Notes under the pieces: model-generated
Databases searched by the model: none
What the model was told of the DNA's origin: nothing
What the model saw: only the letters and a program-made list of their open reading frames with translations
Program-made: the position numbers and the translations under genes
In this document: in pieces, positions 25,877-34,424 of the stretch
Numbering within the stretch: position 1 is the first letter of the stretch
Layout of the letters: each line of letters starts with the position of its first letter
From: JAHBVL01 sp964461025
GTDB taxonomy: Bacteria; Chloroflexota; Chloroflexia; Thermomicrobiales; UBA6265
Assembly (NCBI GenBank): GCA_964461025.1
Contig: CAYWSE010000011.1
Location: forward strand, 1 to 64,000
DNA length: 64,000 nt
Direction of reading: 5' to 3'

Positions 25877-27853
25877 ATGGGAGATCTCAGACGATTGCGC
25901 AGCAGCACGATCTGGCTGGTGCTCATCGTTGCCGTTATTGCGCTCTGGTTCCTTGTCGTCGACAACGGCGGGTCGACTTCGAACAAGGACTTTTCGACCG
26001 TCGCCCGGGAGATCGAGGCGGGCCGCGTGCACTCCCTCGAAATGACGGAGGGCAGCAGCACCGTACACGTCAATTATGTCGATCCTGACGTGCAAGACGC
26101 GAAGACGATCCTGCCGGCGAACACGACGATCTATGAGTCACTCGAGGCATATGGCGTCGATGTTACCGAAGCACCGCCGATCGAAGTAAAGGACGGCAGT
26201 CGGTGGGGCAACTGGCTGGGCACCCTTGGATTCTTGTTGCCGATGCTCTTTTTGCTTGGCATCCTGATCTTTATGATGCGTCAGTCGCAAGGGTCAAACA
26301 GCCAGGCAATGTCGTTCGGCAAGAGCAAGGCGCGTCTCTTCTCCAGCGACAAGCCGACAGTGACCTTCGCCGATGTGGCGGGCGTTGACGAAGCGAAAGA
26401 AGAGCTCGTCGAGGTCGTCGAGTTCCTCAAATATCCCGATAAGTTTCAGGCGCTCGGCGCGCGTATTCCCCGCGGTGTGCTGCTGGTTGGACCGCCAGGC
26501 ACCGGCAAGACGTTGCTCTCGCGTGCAGTTGCCGGTGAGGCAGGCGTTCCCTTCTTCAGTATCTCTGGATCCGAGTTCGTGGAAATGTTCGTGGGCGTCG
26601 GAGCCAGCCGGGTCCGCGATCTTTTCGAACAGGCGAAGAAGAGCGCCCCGTGCATTGTCTTCGTCGACGAAATCGACGCCGTAGGCCGGCAACGCGGCGC
26701 CGGACTTGGGGGCAGTCATGATGAACGCGAGCAGACGCTGAATCAGATTCTGGTCGAGATGGACGGGTTCGACAGCAGCACCAACGTCATCGTGATCGCC
26801 GCTACAAACCGGCCGGATGTTCTCGATCCTGCTCTCCTGCGCCCGGGTCGCTTCGACCGGCAAGTGATCCTGGACCGGCCGGACATTCAGGGGCGCCTGG
26901 CGATTCTCGACGTCCATGCTCGAGGAAAGCCATTCGAATCTGATGTCTCGATCGAGAATCTGGCGCGGCAGACCCCTGGTTTTTCAGGCGCTGATCTGGA
27001 GAATCTGGTCAATGAGTCGGCCATTCTGGCGGCGCGCCGAGGCAAGAAAACCATCGGTCTGATGGAACTGACCGAAGCTATCGACCGTGTGATTGCCGGT
27101 CCACAGCGCAAGAGCCGGGTCATCACGGAGCGTGAACGGATGATGACCGCCTATCACGAAGCAGGACACGCGCTCGTGGCGCGCATGCTGCCCAACGCCG
27201 ACCCGGTCCGCAAAGTGTCGATTGTGGCGAGAGGCATGATGGGTGGTTACACCCGGGTTGTCCCCGATGAAGACCGCCTCTTCAAAACGAAGCGCCAATT
27301 CGAGGATGAGCTGGCTGTGTTCATGGCTGGTCACAACGCTGAGTTGATGGTCTTTGACGAGCAATCGACCGGCGCCGCAAACGATATCGAACGCGCCACC
27401 GGGCTAGCGAGACGCATGGTGACCGAATTTGGCATGAGTGAAACACTTGGGCCCCTCGCGTTCGGCAAGAAAGACGAACTGGTTTTTCTGGGACGCGAGA
27501 TCAGCGAGCAACGAAACTACAGTGACGAAGTTGCGTTCGAGATCGACAAGGAGATTCGAACACTGGTCGATCGTGGTCACGAGCGAGCGAAGGAAGTCAT
27601 TGCCGCGAATTTCGACAAGCTTGAAGCGATCGCTGGGCTCCTGATCAAGGAAGAGACAATCGAGGGCGATCAGCTCGAGGCACTCTTTGATTCGCCTCGA
27701 CCATTGCCGACGCTGGCTGGTCCTCCGACTGCCGAACCGGCTATACGCCAGGTGGAAAAAACGCCCACACGCAAGCGACGGCCGCGTGTCAAAAAGGATG
27801 AGGACGCGCGACCTCCGTTGTCCGGTCAGCTGAAACCGACGCCAGCAGACTGA
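25877..27853 (+). CDS. ftsH: ATP-dependent zinc metalloprotease FtsH
   Basis: Membrane-anchored AAA+ protease, 658 residues. The first transmembrane helix is at about residues 12-28 and the second at about 113-135, flanking a small extracytoplasmic domain. The Walker A motif GPPGTGKT, Walker B FVDEIDAVG and an SRH region with TNRPDVLDPALLRPGRFDR are intact, as is the zinc motif HEAGH near residue 428. The tail is rich in Lys/Arg/Pro. GGAGG lies nine bases before the ATG. A TACAAT at 25803-25808 may provide a local promoter. A strong hairpin follows the stop. Confidence 0.96.
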   Translation: MGDLRRLRSSTIWLVLIVAVIALWFLVVDNGGSTSNKDFSTVAREIEAGRVHSLEMTEGSSTVHVNYVDPDVQDAKTILPANTTIYESLEAYGVDVTEAPPIEVKDGSRWGNWLGTLGFLLPMLFLLGILIFMMRQSQGSNSQAMSFGKSKARLFSSDKPTVTFADVAGVDEAKEELVEVVEFLKYPDKFQALGARIPRGVLLVGPPGTGKTLLSRAVAGEAGVPFFSISGSEFVEMFVGVGASRVRDLFEQAKKSAPCIVFVDEIDAVGRQRGAGLGGSHDEREQTLNQILVEMDGFDSSTNVIVIAATNRPDVLDPALLRPGRFDRQVILDRPDIQGRLAILDVHARGKPFESDVSIENLARQTPGFSGADLENLVNESAILAARRGKKTIGLMELTEAIDRVIAGPQRKSRVITERERMMTAYHEAGHALVARMLPNADPVRKVSIVARGMMGGYTRVVPDEDRLFKTKRQFEDELAVFMAGHNAELMVFDEQSTGAANDIERATGLARRMVTEFGMSETLGPLAFGKKDELVFLGREISEQRNYSDEVAFEIDKEIRTLVDRGHERAKEVIAANFDKLEAIAGLLIKEETIEGDQLEALFDSPRPLPTLAGPPTAEPAIRQVEKTPTRKRRPRVKKDEDARPPLSGQLKPTPAD

Positions 27854-27876
27854 GCCAAGTTGGAGGCATCAAACAG

Positions 27877-27912
27877 AACAGCACGGCGAGCGCTCGCCGT
27901 GCTGTTTGCTTT
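27877..27912 (+). terminator. Terminator after ftsH
   Basis: A perfect 15-bp inverted repeat with halves at 27877-27891 and 27892-27906, followed by TGCTTT. It lies between convergent ftsH and tRNA-Ala, so it may act both ways. Confidence 0.75.
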
Positions 27913-27920
27913 CCCGTGGG

Positions 27921-27993
<73 letters not shown>

Positions 27994-28009
27994 ATGGGAA
28001 GGGATGATC

Positions 28010-28039
28010 AGTATACGGAGCGGCACCAAAGTGCGTCAA
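28010..28039 (-). promoter_or_regulatory. Promoter of tRNA-Ala
   Basis: TTGACG (28034-28039), an 18-bp spacer, and TATACT (28010-28015) on the minus strand, 16 bp before the tRNA. Confidence 0.7.
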
Positions 28040-28184
28040 CTTGGTTCGTACGTACGTGAAATGAACAGTTTCCGCATCAAACCGTCTCATTTGGTGTACG
28101 TCGTCGCCTGTCTCACGGTTTGCTGGCGACGATCGAGACTCGAGTGTGACGCCCGTGATGTTTCCAGAGAACACTCAGCAACGA

Positions 28185-28214
28185 TTCGACTTCGCTCGCC
28201 ACGAGTCCTATACT
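28185..28214 (+). promoter_or_regulatory. Promoter of tRNA-Gly
   Basis: TTCGAC (28185-28190), an 18-bp spacer, and TATACT (28209-28214), 14 bp before the tRNA 5' end. Confidence 0.6.
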
Positions 28215-28228
28215 GACACGGCGAAAGC

Positions 28229-28301
28229 GCGGGTGTAACTCAGCTGGTAGAGTGTTTGCTTCCCAAGCAAAATGTCGTGGGTTCGAGTCCCATCACCCGC
28301 T
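28229..28301 (+). tRNA. tRNA-Gly (CCC)
   Basis: Acceptor GCGGGTG/CACCCGC, anticodon loop TTCCCAA on a TTTGC/GCAAA stem, T loop TTCGAGTC, discriminator T, and CCA not encoded. It reads GGG codons. Confidence 0.95.
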
Positions 28302-28310
28302 CCGCTTTAA

Positions 28311-28335
28311 CCCCAGATATGCGCTGGGGTTTTTG
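28311..28335 (+). terminator. Rho-independent terminator after tRNA-Gly
   Basis: CCCCAG, a 7-nt loop, CTGGGG, then TTTTTG: a compact intrinsic terminator ten bases after the tRNA. Confidence 0.85.
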
Positions 28336-28411
28336 CTTGCCGGAAATTCCTTGTTTCGTGGTCGATTCTCAGTTCTTCTCGGATTCTTCACTCCGGCTCA
28401 CCAGATATTCG

Positions 28412-28421
28412 NNNNNNNNNN
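28412..28421. other. Assembly gap (10 N)
   Basis: Ten undetermined bases. The right-hand contig resumes exactly inside a tRNA-Gly copy, so the true distance and order are uncertain. Confidence 0.99.
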
Positions 28422-28462
28422 TCCCAAGCAAAATGTCGTGGGTTCGAGTCCCATCACCCGCT
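28422..28462 (+). tRNA. tRNA-Gly (CCC), 3' half at contig edge
   Basis: Identical to the 3' 41 bases of the complete tRNA-Gly upstream, from the anticodon loop to the discriminator, with one further shared base run (TCCG) before the sequences diverge. The 5' half is hidden in the gap. It is either a real second tandem gene or the same gene duplicated by the scaffolder. Confidence 0.75.
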
Positions 28463-28920
28463 CCGTTGTTCTCGCATCAAAACCCTCAACGCACATCCCA
28501 TTCAATTCGGGAACAAGCGTGCGTCTGGCCGCCAGCAAGGCGGCGTGGTCGTCCTTCCGCATCGAATGGCCCCAATCGGGCACAGCGCGATCATACGTGG
28601 ATTCTTTGCGAGATCACCGCCGAGAACAGCGATGTTCCCTCACCGCTTGTCTCGTCTCCACCGTTACCTTGCTTACGAAGCTGACCGGCGCGAAGCGACG
28701 AATCCGTGTTACTGAAACCCTGGTAGGAAGGTGTCAGCGGGTGACGACATTCCGGGACTCCTGGACCTCCCGCCACCGCGGAGACAAGGGGTGGGCCAGC
28801 ATGATCGCGTGGCCTGCATTTTCCGTCTACGAGCAGATCAGAAATGATGCAGCACAATCACGGACTCCACAGGCCGCCGTAGCGCTCCAGATAAGCGTTG
28901 TTAGCAGCATGCTGGGTGGT
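28463..28920. other. Intergenic region, no gene recognised
   Basis: About 460 bp between the tRNA-Gly fragment and the 3' end of the hydrolase gene. Long open frames exist on both strands, but their translations look like antisense noise without motifs. The region has several G/C-rich potential helices around 28690-28790; I could not match them to a known RNA (T-box, SRP, RNase P and tmRNA hallmarks were looked for and not found). Confidence 0.4.
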
Positions 28921-29763
28921 TCAGGACTGCGAATCGCCGGCCCCGCCAAGCTGACGAAGCACAACGGCAACGCCCGGAGCATCAGGGGCATCTTCAATCA
29001 CTGATTCGGTGATGAATTGATGGACGAGATGTGCCAGCAGCTGCGGATGGGAATAGTTGATGGCATGCGCCGCCTGCTCGACCCTGACGACGGCGAAGTT
29101 CGGATTCGCTGCCGATCCCTCGACGATGCGCTGCTCGTTAACGAGTGGGTCTCGTCTACCGATAACGACGAGCGACGGCGTTGCGGTGTCGCGAAATCGT
29201 TCGACGGTGGGGTAATGAATCATCGACCAGAAGAGGCGAGCGGCGTTCACCATCCGGTATCGGAGATAGTCCGGCACGGCGATCACAAACATCGAGGGTG
29301 GTTCGCGCAGGCCATCCAGAGCGAGCTGGAAGACGCCTCGAAAGATCGGTCTGTTGTTAGGGCCTCCGGCCGGCGAGACAAGGACCGTGCGGTCCACACG
29401 ATCCGGTCTCAATCGGGCGGCCTCGATGGCCGTAATGCAACCCATTGAATTGCCTACCAGCGTCGCCCGTTCGACGCCCACGGTATCCATGAAGCTGAAC
29501 AGCGCCTCAGCAAGCTCGTTGATCGAGAGCACCTTCTCCGGATGATGACTGCGACCGAAGCCGGGAAGATCGGGGACGAAAGTCCTGTACGTGGTGGCGA
29601 GGAGGTTCGCGGTCGGCAAAAGGTACGTGCCCGAGATTGCGAAGCCGTGCAGGTGGATGATCACCGGGGCATCGACGTGCTCCTCGACGGACTCCCAGTA
29701 GCGAACCGGCAAGCCGTCGACGATGATCCACCGCTCGACCAGATTGTCATACGACGCTCTCAA
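28921..29763 (-). CDS. Alpha/beta-hydrolase fold protein
   Basis: A 280-residue esterase/peptidase-like hydrolase. The oxyanion block HLHGFAISG is near residue 39, the nucleophile elbow GNSMG near residue 103, the acid Asp in GRRDPLV, and the catalytic His in QAAHAINYSHP, giving a complete triad. A lid domain lies between the nucleophile and the acid. TTG start (29761-29763) with GGGAG seven bases upstream. The substrate cannot be read from the sequence. It stands alone, downstream of the DUF4397 gene by about 134 bp in the same direction. Confidence 0.85.
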   Translation of the reverse strand: MRASYDNLVERWIIVDGLPVRYWESVEEHVDAPVIIHLHGFAISGTYLLPTANLLATTYRTFVPDLPGFGRSHHPEKVLSINELAEALFSFMDTVGVERATLVGNSMGCITAIEAARLRPDRVDRTVLVSPAGGPNNRPIFRGVFQLALDGLREPPSMFVIAVPDYLRYRMVNAARLFWSMIHYPTVERFRDTATPSLVVIGRRDPLVNEQRIVEGSAANPNFAVVRVEQAAHAINYSHPQLLAHLVHQFITESVIEDAPDAPGVAVVLRQLGGAGDSQS

Positions 29764-29897
29764 CGATCAGCTCCCGGCCGAGATGCTTCCATCGAATTGC
29801 AGGTACTCACATGTCGCCTTGCTGCCCGAATGCCGATCATCGGCGAGTGGTCGCGGCGTTCCCAATCATCAAGAGAGAGAACGCCGCTTCTCGTCTT

Positions 29898-31349
29898 TCA
29901 GGCTTCTGGAGTAGCCACTGCGTCGTCCGCCCCAAGGTCCCCAAGCGGTGATGGAACCAGGATTCCACCGCGTGGAAATGTCGGTGAGGAGAAGGTGATG
30001 ATCATGGCGTTTGAGCCGGTTTTCGATACTGGCGTTGCCGCGGACGGATCGACCGTCACCTCGACCGAGAATGAAACCACAGAGTCGTACACCATGCCTG
30101 ACTCGACCACTACGTCTGACTCATACAAAACCGTGCCCGATTCATGATCCAGGATCTGAATCGTGTATGGGCCAGCGTCGAGCACGACGTAGTCAGTTAC
30201 GTCCTTGAACTCCACGTCTTCAAAGAGCACCGGCCCGTCCTTGATGACAACATCGACAGACTGCGCGTCGGGGTAGCCCTGAAGAAGTCGCCATCTGCCC
30301 TGCCCAACGGGAGGCGGAGTGAGATTCACTCGCTCCCCGACGATCGACGGGCTGTTGGCGCTACCGACGATGAACATTTCATATGCCTCCCCGGGTCGCA
30401 GGGTCACATATCGGTAGGTGGAGGAATAGTCGGTTCCCATCCCGGCGGGGACGATGTGAATTGGGACTTCGTAGTCAAAGACCGGCACGGCGACGTAATT
30501 GATACGATCCCCAAGACCGACATTCTCGAGAATGCGAACATGGTTGTAGTAGACATCGATGATCGGAAGGCCGGACGGCGCCAGATTCCCAATGCGCAGG
30601 CAGGCATCGGAGGGCAATCCCTTGACGTCCTGAAGGAGCGTGCACCGAGGCGACACCGTCGTCACCAGCGTCAGTGTCTGCAACGATCCGTTGGCGTGCG
30701 AGCCGAACGTGACAACGTCGTAGACATTTCCCCAATTGAGCTCGATGCCAGGCATTTCGGCAATTGGTTCGTCGGCGTCTTCCGCCCGTACGGCAAGGTC
30801 ATATTCGCCCCAGCCGATATCCTCATAGTCCGAAGCATTGGCGAACTCAACGCCCTCTGCCCAGCGGTCTTCGCCGCTGTAAAGATCGAGATTTCCCGCA
30901 TCAGTCGAGGCATTTATCAGCCTGATCCTCGCCTCACCTGTGTCGGTGCGATCCAGATTGACTTCGAACGCCTGGACTTCGATTCCGGACTCGCCGTCGA
31001 TCAGAAGAACGGTCGCCGCGTCGCCGGACTCGATCGTCTGCGTGACAATAATCGGCTCAGCCTCTTCACCGACATTGATGGAAAACTCGTGGTCGCCCGG
31101 TGCGACGGAAACGTACTGACTTACCTCGCCAAACCGCATTCGCCTGACAAGATTCTCCCCATCGACCGAGACATCGATCACAGCACCGCTCTCGGCGACA
31201 TGCATGAACCTCAAGGTCGTCGAAGGTTCTGGCAATTCCTCCTGCGCACGCACCTGAGGTCCGGGCAGGGTGAAGGTCAACGCCAGGAGCGGCGTCATTA
31301 CCAACGCAAGCAAAGCGAAGAGCCGAGCGTGTCGCCACGTGGATTTCAT
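29898..31349 (-). CDS. Secreted DUF4397-domain protein
   Basis: A 483-residue exported protein. A signal peptide at residues 1-36 ends in VRAQ with a clear hydrophobic core. At least three to four DUF4397-type repeats follow, with recurring patterns such as LRFMHVAESG...IDVSVDG, IRLINASTDAGNLDLY and LRIGNLAPSGLPIIDVYY. The ATG at 31347-31349 with AAGGAA eight bases upstream places the signal correctly; a start 33 bp earlier would spoil it. A Pro/Thr-Ala tail ends the protein. The domain's function is unknown. It follows the MFS gene by 122 bp and may belong to the same regulon as the arginine deiminase genes. A smaller paralogue lies at 52617-53366. Confidence 0.8.
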   Translation of the reverse strand: MKSTWRHARLFALLALVMTPLLALTFTLPGPQVRAQEELPEPSTTLRFMHVAESGAVIDVSVDGENLVRRMRFGEVSQYVSVAPGDHEFSINVGEEAEPIIVTQTIESGDAATVLLIDGESGIEVQAFEVNLDRTDTGEARIRLINASTDAGNLDLYSGEDRWAEGVEFANASDYEDIGWGEYDLAVRAEDADEPIAEMPGIELNWGNVYDVVTFGSHANGSLQTLTLVTTVSPRCTLLQDVKGLPSDACLRIGNLAPSGLPIIDVYYNHVRILENVGLGDRINYVAVPVFDYEVPIHIVPAGMGTDYSSTYRYVTLRPGEAYEMFIVGSANSPSIVGERVNLTPPPVGQGRWRLLQGYPDAQSVDVVIKDGPVLFEDVEFKDVTDYVVLDAGPYTIQILDHESGTVLYESDVVVESGMVYDSVVSFSVEVTVDPSAATPVSKTGSNAMIITFSSPTFPRGGILVPSPLGDLGADDAVATPEA

Positions 31350-31471
31350 TGGTCTGTTCCTTTCACTGCGATGCTTTGGCATCAGGCTTCAGATCAGTCG
31401 GCTTTCCGGCAGCGCACGAGAGGTGCGGTTCATTGCGCATTATCAATGACTCGAACGATTTGTGGCCGTTG

Positions 31472-33091
31472 CTATCCAAAGAGAGCCGCCGATTCACGTT
31501 CAGACGAGAACTCGATGTCTGGGAGGCGAATCATGCGAATCGAGAGCAATGCGCCTCCAATTCCGGCCAGCAGAGGGACAATCAGCGCCAACTGCAAAGA
31601 TCTCGGCCGTGATTCGGTGTTGATGTGAATGATCTCTTCCTCCTTCTCCGCTGAGACTCCGGTAATGAGCTCCTCGAGCTGGGTATTGCTCATGATCTGC
31701 GCGTCCTCCTCGAGGACTTGCGCAACCTGTTGTTGTTCCGCGGGGTCCAGGACTGTGCTTTCCTCGGCCATGGAAGTGAACAGAAATGACAGGCTCCCCA
31801 ACATGACCGCGCCGGCGAACGCCAGGCCGACCGAAAGGCCGAATTGCCCTGCCGCAGAGTTCACGCCCGCCGCTTCACTGATCCGCTCGTCTGGAATTGG
31901 AGCAAGCGTGAAATTGTTGAGCTGCGAGACGAGCAAGCCAAGGCCAGTTCCCATTCCAATAAGCGGTACGACGAAAGACCAGCCAGAATCAGCCCGCGGC
32001 ACGACGATGATCAGCAGGATCGTACCGAGCGTCAGTACCAGGAAACCTGCTCGGACGATGCTCGCCGGACGTCGCTTGCCGGCCCGTTTGCCGGCGACCA
32101 TGGCGATCAGAAACATGCTGATCGAGAGAGGCGCAATCGAAAGGCCCGCCTTCATGGCGTTGTATTCGAGCACCATCTGAAAGAAGATCGGCAGCACGAT
32201 CATTGCGCCGCCAAGCGCCAATTGCTGCAGGAGCTGCTGCGAAATCCCGATTCTGAAGTGGGGAGATCGAAAAAGTCCAACGTCCAGCAGGGCCGAGCGA
32301 TTGTTCTTCTTTTGCCTGATGAGCCAGTACACCAGCGCCGCGATCGCGACCGCTCCTACGCCAATCACTGCTCCGACCGAGCTGGCGCCTTCCTGCCAGA
32401 GAAGAATGCCAAGCACAATGCCGCCCATGCCGAGAACTGACAGAACCGCGCCCACCATGTCAATGCCTCGTGGCCCGGTGTACGGGACGTCCTTGATGAG
32501 TTTGACGCCAGACAGAACAACGCCAATCACGACAACTTCGAGGAGAAACCCAGCCCGCCACGAGATATATGTCGTGATGAATCCGCCGATCAGGGGCCCC
32601 ACAGCCGCGGCGATAGCGGCCGAGGCGCCAACAAGGGCATAGACACTGGCCTGAGACCGTCCTTCGAAATTGCCATGGATCAATGACTGCATGGCAGGCA
32701 ATAGCAGAGAAGCGCCCAGTCCGCCGATCACTGCCCAGAAGATAATGATCGACGTGAGGTTCTGGGTTAAGGTCATCGACAGCGCGCCGAGCGCATACGC
32801 AAGGAGACCGACGACGTATGCTCGCCGCCGGCCGATGAGGTCCCCGACCTTGCTATTGATCAGAATGAACGCCGCGGAAATCAGCGCTTCCAGCGCGATC
32901 GCGGCCTGAACTCCTGATACCGTCGTATCGAGATCTTTGACCACCGCCGAGATTGAGACATTCATCAGTGAGGTGTCAACCACCAGCACAAACATCGCCA
33001 TGGCAAGGAGGAAGGCCAGTTTTCGCTCCTGGCCCGTGAGTTTTGCCGGGGCGGCGTCAGCGGCGACCAGGTCGCTCTCTTGAGACGTCAT
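31472..33091 (-). CDS. MFS transporter, DHA2-type (14 TM) drug/solute exporter
   Basis: A 539-residue major facilitator. The first helix carries VVDTSLMNVSI, the DHA2 motif D1 variant. The loop 2-3 motif reads KVGDLIGRRRAYV, and motif C follows as GPLIGGFI. Fourteen membrane segments are visible. Between the last two helices there is an unusually acidic loop of about 60 residues containing QQQVAQVLEEDAQ. The ATG at 33089-33091 has no ribosome-binding site and follows directly on the stop codons of two short upstream frames, suggesting translational coupling. A 19-bp element 271 bp upstream is identical to one before arcA. The substrate is unknown. Confidence 0.85.
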   Translation of the reverse strand: MTSQESDLVAADAAPAKLTGQERKLAFLLAMAMFVLVVDTSLMNVSISAVVKDLDTTVSGVQAAIALEALISAAFILINSKVGDLIGRRRAYVVGLLAYALGALSMTLTQNLTSIIIFWAVIGGLGASLLLPAMQSLIHGNFEGRSQASVYALVGASAAIAAAVGPLIGGFITTYISWRAGFLLEVVVIGVVLSGVKLIKDVPYTGPRGIDMVGAVLSVLGMGGIVLGILLWQEGASSVGAVIGVGAVAIAALVYWLIRQKKNNRSALLDVGLFRSPHFRIGISQQLLQQLALGGAMIVLPIFFQMVLEYNAMKAGLSIAPLSISMFLIAMVAGKRAGKRRPASIVRAGFLVLTLGTILLIIVVPRADSGWSFVVPLIGMGTGLGLLVSQLNNFTLAPIPDERISEAAGVNSAAGQFGLSVGLAFAGAVMLGSLSFLFTSMAEESTVLDPAEQQQVAQVLEEDAQIMSNTQLEELITGVSAEKEEEIIHINTESRPRSLQLALIVPLLAGIGGALLSIRMIRLPDIEFSSERESAALFG

Positions 33092-33270
33092 CTAGCGGGA
33101 AAAAGACTTACGGTCTGCAAGCATTGAGTGCTCTGGCAAGCAGGAATGGTCGATAGCAATTGCCATCGAGAGCATACCGACCAGGATTGCGCTGGTGAGA
33201 GCACTCCACTGAGATGCAAATAGGACGATTCCGCCCGCCACGCCGTTGCGAGGAAAGAAGTACGGGACAT
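33088..33270 (-). CDS. Possible small leader ORF before the MFS gene
   Basis: ATG at 33268-33270 has AAAGG eight bases upstream, and the 60-codon frame ends in TGA overlapping the MFS ATG (ATGA), the usual sign of coupling in this genome. The encoded peptide, however, looks random. The neighbouring frame, ending in TAG at 33092-33094, encodes a hydrophobic helix (GGIVLFASQWSALTSAILVG) from about 33241. A frameshift joining the two would give a positively charged start plus one membrane helix. Either a small membrane protein with a frameshift or just leader sequence. Confidence 0.25.
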   Translation of the reverse strand: MSRTSFLATAWRAESSYLHLSGVLSPAQSWSVCSRWQLLSTIPACQSTQCLQTVSLFPAR

Positions 33271-33361
33271 CGTCGCTGCCTTTCTGAAGCCTGACGTCTA
33301 AAAGCTCGATTTGAGACTCGCCACCAACAGACCGATGGTATGGACCGGGACTGCCTGACGC

Positions 33362-33380
33362 TATCGCTCGAAAGTGGTAA
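33362..33380 (-). promoter_or_regulatory. 19-bp repeat, copy 1, upstream of the MFS gene
   Basis: TTACCACTTTCGAGCGATA on the minus strand, identical to copy 2 before arcA and in the same orientation. Probably a shared operator or promoter element; the binding factor is unknown. Confidence 0.6.
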
Positions 33381-33428
33381 ACGCCAGACGGCTTGCCACC
33401 GAGCCGGCGAGGTCACGGTCCGAATCCA

Positions 33429-34343
33429 TCAGTCGGGGCGGAAATTCGTGCCTTTGATGCCAGCAACGATGTCCTCGATCTCCTCGAGTGAACCAATTGC
33501 TGCTCTCTTCCCTGTTCTTTCTGTGAAGAGGGAAGCGGCAGCGACCTTCGGCCCCATGGAACCTGCAGGGAACGGATGCTCCGCGATCTCCGACGGCGTC
33601 ACGTTCTCAAGCCTCTTTTGTTCAGGCGTACCCCAACCAGTGTAGACGCCGTCGACGTCCGTCGCCATGATGTAGAGGTCAGCATCGAGCTCCTTTGCCA
33701 GTAGTGCACTGGCATAGTCCTTGTCGATGACTGCTTCGACTCCTTCGAGGATGCGCTCTCGTTCGGGGTCGTAGGCAGTGGGAATTCCGCCGCCACCTGC
33801 ACAGATGACGACAGCGCCGTGTTCCAGCATCCACCGAACCGGGCGGATCTCGAAAATGCGTTTGGGCAACGGTGACGGCACGACTCTCCGCCATTTGTCG
33901 CCGTCCTGCTTCATCACCCAGCCTTTCGCTTCGGCAACTCTCTTTGACTGCTCGAGGTCATAGACGGGGCCAACGAACTTCGTCGGGTTCTGAAAGGCGG
34001 GGTCAGCCCGATCGACCTCCACCATGGTCAGAATCGAGGCCAGCGGCTGTTCCTGAGGCAGCAGATTGCCAAGTTCGATTTCAAGAAGATAGCCGATCAT
34101 TCCCTGCGTCTCCGCGCCGAGCACATCCAGCGGATACGGATCAACTTCTGGATACGCTTCGGCCTGCAACGCAAGCAGACCGACCTGAGGGCCATTCCCA
34201 TGAGATACGACGATCTCGTGGTCTTTGACCAGCGGTGCGATCTGCTTCGCGGCAACCCGAATGTTTTCCTGCTGATTCTCGGCGGTCATCGCTTCGCCGC
34301 GTTTCAGAAGCGCATTTCCGCCAAGGGCAATCACGATACGCAT
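33429..34343 (-). CDS. arcC: Carbamate kinase
   Basis: Final step of the arginine deiminase pathway: carbamoyl phosphate + ADP to ATP + ammonia + CO2. The 304-residue protein begins MRIVIALGGNALL, the carbamate kinase signature, and has VVSHGNGPQVGLL near residue 50, CAGGGGIPT, the AVIDKD block and the C-terminal GSMGPKV. ATG at 34341-34343 with AAAGGA upstream; the frame opens 60 bp earlier but without homology. Last gene of the arc operon, 81 bp after the P-type ATPase. Confidence 0.95.
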   Translation of the reverse strand: MRIVIALGGNALLKRGEAMTAENQQENIRVAAKQIAPLVKDHEIVVSHGNGPQVGLLALQAEAYPEVDPYPLDVLGAETQGMIGYLLEIELGNLLPQEQPLASILTMVEVDRADPAFQNPTKFVGPVYDLEQSKRVAEAKGWVMKQDGDKWRRVVPSPLPKRIFEIRPVRWMLEHGAVVICAGGGGIPTAYDPERERILEGVEAVIDKDYASALLAKELDADLYIMATDVDGVYTGWGTPEQKRLENVTPSEIAEHPFPAGSMGPKVAAASLFTERTGKRAAIGSLEEIEDIVAGIKGTNFRPD

Positions 34344-34424
34344 CGCGCATCCTTTCGTTCGAAGATAGCGAACTGACGAGATGGGCCGTATCGGGCCGGC
34401 CACTGCCCCATACCTGGCGAAATG

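Noticed and set aside
28463..28920. Possible structured RNA (T-box, SRP RNA, RNase P or tmRNA) in the gap-adjacent intergenic region
   Set aside because: Diagnostic cores (such as the T-box TGGNACCGCG or the SRP GGAAGGAAGCAG) are absent on both strands, and no suitably placed downstream gene exists.
28252..29004. A 250-codon plus-strand frame running through tRNA-Gly and the N gap
   Set aside because: It covers tRNA, a terminator and unknown bases, and its product has no domain; an artefact.
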